Assembly: GCA_910577275.1 (NCBI GenBank)
Contig: CAJTMW010000007.1
Span: 81,089-145,088, forward strand
DNA: 64,000 bases
Reading direction: 5' to 3'
From: an uncultured Lachnospiraceae bacterium
GTDB lineage: Bacteria; Bacillota; Clostridia; Lachnospirales; Lachnospiraceae
Below, piece by piece: positions 16,580 to 25,157 of this stretch (position 1 is the first letter of the stretch; each line of letters begins with the position of its first letter). The notes beneath the pieces are model-generated. The model made no database searches and was not told the DNA's origin. It worked only from the letters and a program-made list of their open reading frames with translations. The translations under genes and the position numbers were made by a program.

Positions 16580-16618
16580 CAAGCATGCCCGCTTGGCTCG
16601 TTGCCCGCAGAAATAAAA
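16580..16618 (-). repeat. Interspersed repeat, copy 2 (inverted, diverged)
   Basis: Read on the minus strand, this matches 12342-12380 with scattered transitions: TTTTATT, GCG, GCAA, GAG, CAAGCGG and ATGCTTGCA are all kept in order. It lies directly after the toxin gene, inside a longer dyad around TTTGCATGCAAGCATGC, and may also act as the operon's transcription end. Confidence 0.65.
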
Positions 16619-16682
16619 TTCAGGGATACGAAACGATACCCCGTCACATATCCCCGCTTTAAATTTTCCCTTATCTGTTTTC

Positions 16683-17711
16683 CTATTTCACCTCGACAAC
16701 CCAGCCTTCGGGCGCCTTGATGGTTCCCATCTGGATACCGGTGAGCGTCTCGTATAGCTTCTTTGTCACAGGCCCCATTTCCGTCATCCCGCTTGCAAAG
16801 CAGATTTCCTTCCCGTGGTCAACCACCTTGCCCACAGGTGAAATCACCGCCGCCGTACCGCAGAGTCCGCATTCCGCGAAATCGGGAAGCTCCTCCAGGT
16901 AAACCTCTCTCTCCTCGGCCTCCAGCCCCAGATACTCTCTGGCAACCTGCACCAGTGAACGCCTTGTAATCGAGGGCAGAATGCTGTCCGATTTGGGCGT
17001 TACCACCTTTCCGTCCCTGGTCACGAAAAGGAAGTTGGCTCCGCCGGTTTCCTCCACCTTCGTTCTGGTTCCCGCGTCCAGATACATATTTTCATCGAAG
17101 CCCTGCTTATGGGCGTCCACAATTGCATGAAGGCTCATGGCATAATTAAGCCCCGCCTTGATATGTCCCGTTCCCCGGGGCGCGGCTCTGTCAAAATCGC
17201 TTATCCGAATGGTGAGGGGCTTTACGCCGCCCTTAAAATAAGGGCCTACCGGCGTGGTAAATACACGGAACTGATACTCGTCCGCAGGCTTTACCCCGAT
17301 TACAGGATTGCTTCCGAACATATAGGGGCGCACATACAAGGTTGCGCCGCTGCCGTAAGGCGGCACGTAAGCTGCGTTGGCTTTAATGGTCTTAAGCACC
17401 GCTTCCACGAAACTTTCCTTCGGGAAAACAGGCATTTCCAGCCGCTTTGCACTCTGCTCCATCCTCTCGCCGTTTAAGTCCGGCCGGAAGGTGACGATTC
17501 GCCCGTCCGCCGTGGTGTAAGCCTTCATCCCCTCAAATATCGTCTGCGCGTACTGCAATACGCCTGCGCACTCGTTCAGTACCAGATTCGCGTCCTCTGT
17601 CAGACCGCCCTCCTCCCACGCGCCGTCTTTGTAGTTTGCCACAAAACGGTAATCCGTGGGAATATATCCAAATCCAAGATTTGCCCAGTCAATGTTTTTC
17701 TTTTCCATCAT
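16683..17711 (-). CDS. ilvE: Branched-chain amino acid aminotransferase
   Basis: PLP-dependent fold-type IV aminotransferase that makes valine, leucine and isoleucine from their 2-oxo acids with glutamate as amino donor. The 342-residue length and motifs fit the large BCAT group: the PLP lysine is K185 in GTGHIKAGLNYAMSLHA, followed by EETGGANFLFV and SILPSITRRS. GGGGAG stands six bases before two consecutive ATG codons; either could be used, and 17711 is the outer. It is downstream of folA on the same strand with a 54-base gap. Confidence 0.95.
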   Translation of the reverse strand: MMEKKNIDWANLGFGYIPTDYRFVANYKDGAWEEGGLTEDANLVLNECAGVLQYAQTIFEGMKAYTTADGRIVTFRPDLNGERMEQSAKRLEMPVFPKESFVEAVLKTIKANAAYVPPYGSGATLYVRPYMFGSNPVIGVKPADEYQFRVFTTPVGPYFKGGVKPLTIRISDFDRAAPRGTGHIKAGLNYAMSLHAIVDAHKQGFDENMYLDAGTRTKVEETGGANFLFVTRDGKVVTPKSDSILPSITRRSLVQVAREYLGLEAEEREVYLEELPDFAECGLCGTAAVISPVGKVVDHGKEICFASGMTEMGPVTKKLYETLTGIQMGTIKAPEGWVVEVK

Positions 17712-17765
17712 TCCGCACTCCCCTCGTAAGTTTTTTACTTATTATTATCCCATTTTTTGTAAAAG

Positions 17766-18254
17766 TCAAGAGCGTTCATATTTTAAAAAGCGATAAGTAA
17801 TATCGAAATAAACCTGTTCGTCGCTGTCCGCCGTTATCCTCCATTCCGGCAGCCCGTCCAGATTGGGGATATGGGCGTCCGCCTCGTAGGAATGGTCTAT
17901 CTTCGTGATGTGCGCCGTGTCGCAGTACGGCAAAAGCAGCCGGTACACGCTCTCCCCGCCGATGATATATACGTCCTTCGTATCATACTTTTTCAATTCT
18001 TCCAGAAGCTCTTCCAGACTGTGAACCACCACCGCGTCCTTTACCGTAAAAGACGGATTCGACGACAAAACAATGTTCGTCCGTCCTTTCAGCGCAAGCC
18101 CCTGGGGAAAGGTTGCCAGCGTCTTTCTGCCGTACACCACCACCTTTCCCATCGTCTCCTGCCGGAAAAGCTTATGGTCCGCCGGAATGGTGATGAGAAG
18201 CTCCCCTTTATTTCCAATTGCCCAGTTTTCATCTACTGCCGCGATTAAATTCAT
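17766..18254 (-). CDS. folA: Dihydrofolate reductase
   Basis: NADPH-dependent reduction of dihydrofolate to tetrahydrofolate, needed to recycle the product of thymidylate synthase (thyA is 4 kb away). The 162 residues show LIAAVDENWAIGNKGELL, the active-site acid D26 in IPADHKLFRQET, GKVVVYGRKTLATFP for cofactor binding, and VYIIGGESVYRLLLPYCD. Length and order are standard for bacterial type I DHFR. The 3' end is near ilvE on the same strand. Confidence 0.95.
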   Translation of the reverse strand: MNLIAAVDENWAIGNKGELLITIPADHKLFRQETMGKVVVYGRKTLATFPQGLALKGRTNIVLSSNPSFTVKDAVVVHSLEELLEELKKYDTKDVYIIGGESVYRLLLPYCDTAHITKIDHSYEADAHIPNLDGLPEWRITADSDEQVYFDITYRFLKYERS

Positions 18255-18487
18255 ATTCTTTCAATCCTTTCTGTGCCGCTTTTGCCTGCCCCCAAATCAG
18301 ACCGCCGGTCATGCTGCTTTTCCCGGACGGTCCGTTCTTCTCCATGAATATACCATAAAATCAGCCGGAGGAAAAGAGCGCCGGAATCTGAAAATTGATT
18401 TCTGTGGGAAAAGAGGCTTCCCGCTTGCTATTTCCCCCTTTTCAGCGTATATTTAAATTACTGAACACAGGAAAAGGAGCTTTTACC

Positions 18488-19432
18488 ATGGATTTATCCG
18501 CACTCGGCGTACTGCGCCGGAATATTTCCAGCGTTATAATTGGAAATGAAAATACCATAACGCTTTTACTGACCGCCCTTTTGGCCCGGGGGCATGTGCT
18601 TTTGGAGGACGTGCCGGGCACCGGAAAAACCGTGCTGGCAAAGTCGCTGGCAAAATCCATCGACGCCGACTTCGGACGCATTCAGTTTACCCCTGACCTT
18701 CTGCCCTCGGACGTCACCGGCCTTAATTATTTTGACAATAAATCAGGCGGGTTTGTCTTTGCAAAGGGCCCCGCTTTCTGCCATATTTTACTGGCGGATG
18801 AAATCAACCGCGCCACGCCAAAGACCCAGAGCAGTCTTTTAGAGTGCATGGCGGAGCATCAGATAACCGTTGACGGCGTAACCCGCCCTCTGGAAGAACC
18901 CTTTCTCGTCATTGCCACCCAGAATCCTTTGGAAACGCTGGGAACCTTTCCCCTGCCGGAAGCCCAGATGGACAGGTTTCTCATGAAAATTTCCATGGAC
19001 TCCCTGTCAGTGCCCCAGGAAATCGCGCTGATGGAGCGTTTCATGCTGGATACGCCCCTCGACGAGCTCAAGCCCGTCTGCACGAAGGATGACATACTTG
19101 CCCTTCAAAAGGAATGTGGGAGCGTTTACGTGCACCCCGAACTTTTAAACTATATGGCGGCTCTTGTCCATGGCACAAGGAACCATCCAAAGGTATCCTG
19201 CGGCGTCAGCCCCAGAGGAACCCTGGCGCTTCTGCGCGCCTCTCAGGCCAGGGCCATGATTTCGGAGCGCGTCTATGTGGTTCCCGAGGATATCAAGGAG
19301 ATTGCGCCTTTCGTGCTTGCCCACCGCCTCACTCTCCTTGCAGGCGCTGATTTTGACCGGTCCGCGCTGCGGATAGTGGAGGACGTGCTTTCCGCCACTT
19401 TCGTTCCTACGGAAAACTGGGCGGAAAGGTAA
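18488..19432 (+). CDS. MoxR-family AAA+ ATPase
   Basis: AAA+ ATPase of the MoxR class, thought to act as a chaperone with DUF58/VWA-type partners. In the 314-residue form Walker A PGTGKT is at 43-48, Walker B LLADE at 101-105 and sensor 1 ATQNP follows, with the arginine-rich YVVPEDIKEIAP C-terminal lid. AAGGAG nine bases before the ATG at 18488 fixes the start; an upstream in-frame extension to 18395 lacks a ribosome site. It is the first gene of a three-gene plus-strand operon with DUF58 (four bases later) and a DUF4129-like membrane protein. The usual cellular target is unknown. Confidence 0.92.
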   Translation: MDLSALGVLRRNISSVIIGNENTITLLLTALLARGHVLLEDVPGTGKTVLAKSLAKSIDADFGRIQFTPDLLPSDVTGLNYFDNKSGGFVFAKGPAFCHILLADEINRATPKTQSSLLECMAEHQITVDGVTRPLEEPFLVIATQNPLETLGTFPLPEAQMDRFLMKISMDSLSVPQEIALMERFMLDTPLDELKPVCTKDDILALQKECGSVYVHPELLNYMAALVHGTRNHPKVSCGVSPRGTLALLRASQARAMISERVYVVPEDIKEIAPFVLAHRLTLLAGADFDRSALRIVEDVLSATFVPTENWAER

Positions 19433-19436
19433 GATT

Positions 19437-20597
19437 ATGCTGCTTTTACTTCTTCTGGGAATCCTTCTCGCCTGGCTTGCAAGCCGTATTCTTTACCGGA
19501 AATACTGGAACAGGGGGCTGTCCGTCCAGATTGAATTTACGAAACGCTGCATTTATGAAGGAGAACGTTCCTCCATGAGGGAAACCATAATCAATGACAA
19601 GCTCCTTCCCCTGCCGGCGCTGGAAGTCCGCTTTTCCGCCAGCAGAAATCTGGAATTTTTAAATGAAGCCAGGGCAAACACGAGCGCCACGGACAATTGT
19701 TATAAAAGAGACGTGTTTTCCTTCCTCTTTCATCAGAAAATCGAGCGGACTCTGCCTTTTACCGCCCGGAAAAGAGGGCTTTATCAGATTTATGAAGTCA
19801 CCGGCATCGGCTATGACTTCTTTTTCCGTTCCGGCTATTACGTGGAGCTGCCCCAGCAGACCTTTCTTTACGTTTATCCCCGTCAGGTGGATACCCGCCG
19901 AATTGACGTGCTCTGCCGCGCCATTTCCGGGACATTGCTTTCCAGACGCCGCCTGCTGCCCGACCCCTTTGAATTTTCCGGAATCCGGGAATACCAGAGG
20001 CAGGACCCGGTAAACCATATTAACTGGAAGGCAAGCGCCCGGACGGGAGCGCTTATGACCAACCAGTTTAACTCCACCACCGACACATCCCTCACGCTGA
20101 TTTTTGATATGGAGGACAAGCTGATATTAAAATACGAGGATTTGGTGGAGGAAACCCTGCGGATTGTGTCTTCCCTGTCCGCCCGTCTTGCCAGGAGCCG
20201 TATGTCCTTCCGCGTCGTCGGCAATGCTGCGGACGCCCACGCCCTGCCGACTGGCGGCTCCCCCGACAACGCTATAAGCGGAATACCCTTTTCCATAACC
20301 ATAGGCGAAGGCTGCCCGAATATCGGCCTCCTGAACCAAAAGCTCGCCTATATGGACAGCAAAGACATTGTCATGGAAATGGAAGCTCTGCTGAAAGACG
20401 AAGCTTCCTTGAAAAAATCCGGCCACACCTATGTAGTCGTCTCCAAAAACAGGGACGACGGCATAATACGGGGACTGCGCTCTCTGGTTTTGGCAAATAA
20501 TGAAGTTTTGTGGGTACTCCCCATACGCCCGGCGGAGGCTTCGTCACTGACCTCATTCCGCGAGCCCGGTATCACACGTATCCCATGGGAAATTTAG
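19437..20597 (+). CDS. DUF58 domain membrane protein
   Basis: A 386-residue protein with one N-terminal membrane helix (residues 1-17) and a cytoplasmic DUF58 region. The core motif FEFSGIREYQRQDPVNHINWKASARTG (about 179-205, given in part: DPVNHINWKASART) is the DUF58 signature and lies before a VWA-like segment with LTLIFDMED. Such proteins pair with MoxR ATPases. The start is four bases after the moxR-like stop, so the two are translationally coupled. Function in the family is not settled; a cell-envelope role is inferred. Confidence 0.9.
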   Translation: MLLLLLLGILLAWLASRILYRKYWNRGLSVQIEFTKRCIYEGERSSMRETIINDKLLPLPALEVRFSASRNLEFLNEARANTSATDNCYKRDVFSFLFHQKIERTLPFTARKRGLYQIYEVTGIGYDFFFRSGYYVELPQQTFLYVYPRQVDTRRIDVLCRAISGTLLSRRRLLPDPFEFSGIREYQRQDPVNHINWKASARTGALMTNQFNSTTDTSLTLIFDMEDKLILKYEDLVEETLRIVSSLSARLARSRMSFRVVGNAADAHALPTGGSPDNAISGIPFSITIGEGCPNIGLLNQKLAYMDSKDIVMEMEALLKDEASLKKSGHTYVVVSKNRDDGIIRGLRSLVLANNEVLWVLPIRPAEASSLTSFREPGITRIPWEI

Positions 20598-20613
20598 CGC
20601 AAAGGAAAATTAT

Positions 20614-21912
20614 ATGAAATTAAATCAGACTCCTCTGTTAAAAATTACAGGCTTTTTTCACGCGCTGGCTCTTTTCTGGGTTTTTTATCCCATGACAGCC
20701 TCCGCCATGCAGCTTACCGGACAACGGGGCGCTGCCTTCTGTCTTACCGGCATTGTCCTGCTGATTCCCGTTGTGCTGAGTTTTTATGCTGTCCGAAAAA
20801 TCAGGCATTTCATTCCCTATCTCCTCTTTGGGATATTTATCTCTCTCCTTGTGGGAATTTGCGGCGGATACGCCGCCCTTGCCGTCTGCGGCAGCCAAAC
20901 CGCTTTCCATGCCGGTGCCATTCTCACAGGCGCTTTATCTTTGCTCCTGTTCCTTATCCGAAGCTATATCCGTATCAAAAGGGGACAGCTCCAAAAAGCC
21001 TTAAAGGAAATGCCCATATCCGAGGCGGGGGAGCCTGACATCAGCGAGCTTGAGGTTTCGGTTTTTCTGGAGGTTCCCCATCCCCTCCACTTTGCCTTTT
21101 TTGCCGTTCACTATCTCATCGGCGCTCTTGTAAAGTCCTCCCTTTACTGGCACATGGCCTTTTATCTTCTTCTACTGGACGTATTTTTATGCTTCATTTA
21201 TCAGTTTACGGAAAATTTTTATCGCTTTCTGCGGGAGCATGAGCGCAGCGCAAACCTGCCCGTGCCCACCATGAAAAAGGTAATAAAAATCATCTTCGGC
21301 ATGGCGTTTCTGATTTTGCTGTTGTTCGTCCTGCCCTCCCTCCTTTACGGAAAGGAGCCCTTAAGCGCCCTTACCCCAAGGGAGTTCGAGCTTCCCGAGG
21401 TTCTTCCTGAGCCGGAAGATGCGGCGCCCATGGGAATGAATCCCGCCATGGAGGAGCTTCTGGCCATGACAGAGCATAAGGAGCCCCCGTTATGGCTGCA
21501 GCGCCTTTTTACCCTGCTCTTTTATCTGCTCAGCCTTGGCGTCGGCGCCGTCATACTTATCATGATTTACCGCGCCTGCAAAAGAGCCGGGGAATTCTTT
21601 GCCGCCGAATCGGAGGACGAAATTCAATTTCTTGAAAAGGATTTTTCCGACAAAAATTTTTTCCTGAAAAGGAAAGCCGCCTCTTTCTCCGCGGCCTCCT
21701 CCGTCAATCTGCGGATTCGGAAATATTACAAAAAAACCCTTCGGAAAGCTCTGAAAAACTCTCCAAAGGGTTCTGAAACTCCGCTTGAATTAGAATCCGC
21801 CGCCGGACTGCCTGAAAATGAAGCCCGGCAGCTTCTTCACTCCTGCTATGAAAAGGCCCGCTACAGCAAATCAGGCTGTACGGAAGATGACTGGCACAGC
21901 CTGCGGAAATAA
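20614..21912 (+). CDS. Membrane protein with DUF4129-like C-terminus
   Basis: A 432-residue integral membrane protein with about seven hydrophobic segments (roughly 10-32, 43-60, 67-85, 95-115, 155-175, 180-200, 225-245) and another at 300-322, then a cytoplasmic tail (330-432). The tail has the IRKYYKKTLRKAL...GLPENEARQLLHSCYEKARYS pattern of DUF4129, often found fused to or beside transglutaminase-like proteins in MoxR-DUF58 operons. Here no transglutaminase gene follows; a GC-rich dyad (21915-21933) ends the operon. Family call is moderate; function unknown. Confidence 0.75.
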   Translation: MKLNQTPLLKITGFFHALALFWVFYPMTASAMQLTGQRGAAFCLTGIVLLIPVVLSFYAVRKIRHFIPYLLFGIFISLLVGICGGYAALAVCGSQTAFHAGAILTGALSLLLFLIRSYIRIKRGQLQKALKEMPISEAGEPDISELEVSVFLEVPHPLHFAFFAVHYLIGALVKSSLYWHMAFYLLLLDVFLCFIYQFTENFYRFLREHERSANLPVPTMKKVIKIIFGMAFLILLLFVLPSLLYGKEPLSALTPREFELPEVLPEPEDAAPMGMNPAMEELLAMTEHKEPPLWLQRLFTLLFYLLSLGVGAVILIMIYRACKRAGEFFAAESEDEIQFLEKDFSDKNFFLKRKAASFSAASSVNLRIRKYYKKTLRKALKNSPKGSETPLELESAAGLPENEARQLLHSCYEKARYSKSGCTEDDWHSLRK

Positions 21913-21914
21913 GC

Positions 21915-21933
21915 CGCGCGCCCGCAGGGCGCG
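21915..21933 (+). terminator. GC-rich dyad at the end of the MoxR operon
   Basis: CGCGCGCCC and GGGCGCG face each other around a GCA loop just after the stop codon. No T-tract follows, so it may be a weak or Rho-independent-incomplete terminator or an mRNA 3' end stabiliser. Confidence 0.4.
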
Positions 21934-21982
21934 AAACGCAAGTTCCGCAGAGTCATTTCCGCTTTTTCCGTTCCCGGGGGAA

Positions 21983-22831
21983 TCAAATCGCCACGGGAAT
22001 ATCCTTAATCTGCTCCCCCGTCACATAATCGTCCAGCCGCACGTCGTTTCTTGTAAACTGATAAAAATCCTTTATCTCCGGGTTCAGCCAGAATTTCGGC
22101 GCCGGATAAGGCGTCCTTTCTATCAGCTCCCTGATAAGCGGAATATGCCTGTCATAGATATGGGCGTCCCCAATCACATGCACAAGCTCGCCCGCCTTCA
22201 TATCGCAGACCTGCGCCAGCATATGCACCAGCACCGCATACTGCACCACATTCCAGTTGTTGGCGGTAAGGACATCCTGTGAACGCTGGTTCAAAATGGC
22301 GTTCAGGGTAAGCTTATCCTCCCCCTTCTTCTGCGTCACGTTGAAGGTCATGCTGTACGCGCAGGGATAGAGGTTCATTTCATGCAAATCCTGATGCACA
22401 TACAGATTCGTCAGGATTCTCCGGCTGAAAGGGTTGTTTTTCAAATCAAAAATCACCCTGTCCACCTGGTCCATCATTCCCTCTTTATACCTGTGCTTCA
22501 CCCCCATCTGATAACCGTAAGCCTTGCCGATAGAGCCGTCCTCATCCGCCCACTCGTCCCAGATATGGCTGTGGAGCTCATGGATATTGTTGGACTTTTT
22601 CTGCCAAATCCAGAGCATCTCGTCCACCGCGCTTTTAATCGCCGTCCTCCGAAGCGTCATGACGGGAAATTCCTCCGAAAGGTCATACCTGTTCACCACC
22701 CCGAATTTCTTGATAGTGTAAGCAGGCGTTCCGTCCTCCCAATGCGGCCGCACCTTCTCCCCCTCCGTGCTCGTCCCATTCTCCAAAATATCCCGGCACA
22801 TCTTCACAAATATCTCATCCGCCCTACTCAT
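21983..22831 (-). CDS. thyA: Thymidylate synthase (ThyA)
   Basis: Converts dUMP to dTMP with methylene-tetrahydrofolate, generating dihydrofolate for FolA. The 282 residues contain the nucleophile C157 in LYPCAYSMTFNV, NPFSRRI for phosphate binding, NQRSQDV...NWNVVQYAVL and HVIGDAHIYDRHIP. The nucleophile motif differs from the usual PCH...QF form; the B. subtilis phage-type ThyA (TPCVYETQW) is a similar variant, so this is a recognised divergent branch, not a decayed enzyme. GGGAG precedes the ATG. Confidence 0.93.
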   Translation of the reverse strand: MSRADEIFVKMCRDILENGTSTEGEKVRPHWEDGTPAYTIKKFGVVNRYDLSEEFPVMTLRRTAIKSAVDEMLWIWQKKSNNIHELHSHIWDEWADEDGSIGKAYGYQMGVKHRYKEGMMDQVDRVIFDLKNNPFSRRILTNLYVHQDLHEMNLYPCAYSMTFNVTQKKGEDKLTLNAILNQRSQDVLTANNWNVVQYAVLVHMLAQVCDMKAGELVHVIGDAHIYDRHIPLIRELIERTPYPAPKFWLNPEIKDFYQFTRNDVRLDDYVTGEQIKDIPVAI

Positions 22832-22920
22832 AACGCCATCTCCCTACAACCTTATTCCCGCAGACATTATCCATCTGCCATCTCTCTTATAGATTCCTAA
22901 CTCTCATCTATTGATGTAAA

Positions 22921-22950
22921 ATTTTATCACTTAATTCTATAGCTTGCCAA
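22921..22950 (-). promoter_or_regulatory. Candidate thyA promoter
   Basis: On the minus strand TTGGCA (22945-22950) and TAAAAT (22921-22926) are 18 bases apart, about 90 bases upstream of thyA. The -35 box ends just before the left arm of the long palindrome. Confidence 0.5.
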
Positions 22951-22958
22951 CAACGCAG

Positions 22959-23093
22959 CCCCGGCGGGATGAATATACCGAAAGGAGCCCTTATAAAAAC
23001 GCCGGTACCTGGCGAGGTATTTCACGAGCCTGGTACCGCTGCGTTTTTATAGAGCGCAAGCGCGGCGACGTCGGCATATTCACCCCGCCGGGG
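22959..23093. repeat. 135-bp nested palindrome between thyA and the beta-CASP gene
   Basis: The outer arms CCCCGGCGGGATGAATATAC (from 22959) and the region 23071-23093 pair over 23 bases with two mismatches. Inside, TATAAAAACGC (22992-23002) pairs with GCGTTTTTATA (23041-23051), and GGTACC (23004-23009) with GGTACC (23032-23037), then GGC with GCC. The whole folds into one long interrupted hairpin. It starts 14 bases past the beta-CASP stop codon. It could be a mobile non-autonomous element, an mRNA 3' structure or a small RNA. Confidence 0.8.
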
Positions 23094-23106
23094 CGGGCTT
23101 TCTGGC

Positions 23107-24702
23107 TCAAACATCCCACTTATCACACAACGAATTCACCTGGTCCGCAAACTTCGCCAAATCCTTATTCGCGCCGCCCTCATTCTTATGAATAACAGCA
23201 AGCAGCCTCTGTCCTGCAGCCAAAAGCCTTGCAAATACATCGGATACCCTTGTTTTCTTCTTCACAGGAATCGGCTCCGCCTCGTATTCCAGTTTTCCTG
23301 TAATCAGGTTAAATTCCGTACCGCTGTAGGGCGCATAGGTGCTGAAGCCATGCTCCATCTTAAGGCATTCCGCAAGCGCCTTGCAGGAGCCGTCGTCGCC
23401 GTGGACGAGAAATACTTTTCTGGGCTTTTCCTTAAAGCCCTTCACCCACTCAATCAGCCCGTTTTTATCGGCGTGTCCCGACATTCCGGCAAGCTGCCCG
23501 ATGGCCGCCCTCACATAAATGGTCTCCCCGAAAAGCTTGACTTCCTTTAAGCCTTCCACCAGCGCGCGCCCTAAGGTGCCTACCGCCTGATACCCCACAA
23601 ATAAAATGGTACACTCCGGCCGCCAGAGATTGTGCTTTAAATGATGGCGGATTCTTCCGGCCTCGCACATGCCCGATGCGGAAATAATGACCTTCGGCTC
23701 ATTGTCAAAGTTGATTTCCTTCGATTCCTCGCTGGTGATTGTCAGATGAAGCCCCGGGAACGAAATCGGATTGATGCCCTTCTTCACCAGCTCCATGGCC
23801 TCCTCGTCGAAGCAGCTCTCCTCGTTCTTATAAAAAATATTGGTGGCCTCCACCGCCAGAGGGCTGTCCACATAAACCGGAAAGTTTTCATGTCCTTTTA
23901 CAAGCCTTGCTTCCTTTATCTTCCGCAAATAATATAAAATCTCCTGAGTTCTTCCTACCGCAAAGGACGGGATTACCACGTTTCCACCCCTGTCCATGGT
24001 CTTTTTGATAATCGACGCCAGCTCCGTCACATAATCCAGCGTGCTTTCAGGATGGAGCCTGTCGCCGTAGGTAGACTCCATTACCACATAATCAGCTTCC
24101 TGCGTAAAAGTCGGTTCCTTAATCAGAGGATGCTTTTTGTTTCCGATATCCCCGGAAAAGACAATCTTTCTTGTGGTTCCCTCCTCCGTCGCCCACACCT
24201 CGATACTCGCAGAGCCAAGGAGATGCCCCACGTCGGTAAACCGTATTTTTATGCCCTCGCAAAGCTCGATTTCCTTCCCGTAGCCGCACGGCACAAGCTG
24301 TTTGATGGCGGCGTCGGCGTCTTCCATTGTATAGACGGGCTCGCTCACTTCCATGCCCTCGCGACGCTTTGCCTTACGGTTTTTCCACTCTGTCTCCTGC
24401 ATTTGAATGTGCGCGCAGTCCCGCAGCATAATGCTGCACAAATCCGCGGTCGCCTCCGTAGTGTAAATCTGTCCCCGGAACCCTCTGGCCGTCAGCTGCG
24501 GAATCATGCCGGAATGGTCTACATGGGCATGGGTAAGCAGCACATAGTCTATGCTTGCCTCCGCCACCGGCAGCTCGCAGTTTTCAAACACATTGACGCC
24601 CTGTTCCATGCCGTAATCGACAAGGATGTGCTTGCCGCAGGCATTTAAATAATGACAGCTTCCCGTTACTTCATGGGCCGCGCCTACAAAAATAAGTTTC
24701 AT
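23107..24702 (-). CDS. Beta-CASP metallo-beta-lactamase-fold ribonuclease
   Basis: A 531-residue MBL-fold hydrolase of the CPSF/YSH1-like beta-CASP group, expected to cut RNA. The metal site is THAHVDHSG (H58, H60, D62, H63), with later ligands in DVGHLLGSA and FSGDIG. The beta-CASP insert occupies about 205-400, and motif C falls in the SGHADKNGLIEW/KVFLVHGD stretch of the RMMBL tail (about 420-445). A C-terminal extension of about 75 residues (PVKKKTRVSDVFARL onwards) is extra. Substrate and role in RNA processing are not shown by the sequence. The long palindrome sits immediately downstream. Confidence 0.92.
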   Translation of the reverse strand: MKLIFVGAAHEVTGSCHYLNACGKHILVDYGMEQGVNVFENCELPVAEASIDYVLLTHAHVDHSGMIPQLTARGFRGQIYTTEATADLCSIMLRDCAHIQMQETEWKNRKAKRREGMEVSEPVYTMEDADAAIKQLVPCGYGKEIELCEGIKIRFTDVGHLLGSASIEVWATEEGTTRKIVFSGDIGNKKHPLIKEPTFTQEADYVVMESTYGDRLHPESTLDYVTELASIIKKTMDRGGNVVIPSFAVGRTQEILYYLRKIKEARLVKGHENFPVYVDSPLAVEATNIFYKNEESCFDEEAMELVKKGINPISFPGLHLTITSEESKEINFDNEPKVIISASGMCEAGRIRHHLKHNLWRPECTILFVGYQAVGTLGRALVEGLKEVKLFGETIYVRAAIGQLAGMSGHADKNGLIEWVKGFKEKPRKVFLVHGDDGSCKALAECLKMEHGFSTYAPYSGTEFNLITGKLEYEAEPIPVKKKTRVSDVFARLLAAGQRLLAVIHKNEGGANKDLAKFADQVNSLCDKWDV

Positions 24703-24756
24703 TTCACCCCTCCATTCCAGTTCCGCAGATGCACTGACCTGCCTCTGCTGTTTTCC

Positions 24757-25035
24757 TTATCCGTTCCCTGACCATAGGATATGGTCCATCCGGCCGTACA
24801 TCTCCTGTACCGCTGTGAAAAAAATATCCCTGTCCTCCTCGCTTTCCACATCGCCGTGGAAAAAGAAAACCGTTACATTGTAGAGCCGCTCCAGTTCCTC
24901 CTTAATTAACCGGCCAAGCTCCTTGTTTGTATCCATGAAAGCAATTATGCACCCCACGCTGGCATACTTTTCTAACATGGAATATTCCTTAGCACCTGTC
25001 TTTCCGGTGAGTACACATACTTCTTGACTCATCAT
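24757..25035 (-). CDS. Half-length SDR-like protein
   Basis: These 92 residues resemble the N-terminal half of a short-chain dehydrogenase: first strand VCVLTGKTGAKEY (an altered TGxxxGxG), an Asp after the second strand (IIAFMDTNKEL, the NAD-type position), and FFFHGDVESEEDRDIFFTAVQEMYGRMDHILWSGNG, which follows the DV...GRID...NNAG pattern. It then stops, so the catalytic Ser-Tyr-Lys half is missing, and nothing continues in any frame before the next gene 54 bases on. It could be a truncated remnant or a small binding protein. The reading frame itself is clean and uses normal codons. Confidence 0.6.
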   Translation of the reverse strand: MMSQEVCVLTGKTGAKEYSMLEKYASVGCIIAFMDTNKELGRLIKEELERLYNVTVFFFHGDVESEEDRDIFFTAVQEMYGRMDHILWSGNG

Positions 25036-25157
25036 AATGGCTTTTGTACCTTTCTTCTGCCCGTACTGACAAATTTTTCATCATATTATAAGCAAATTAT
25101 AACATAATGGAATATGATATAGCAAACGCTAAAGGCAGTAACAACTCAGAAATTATT

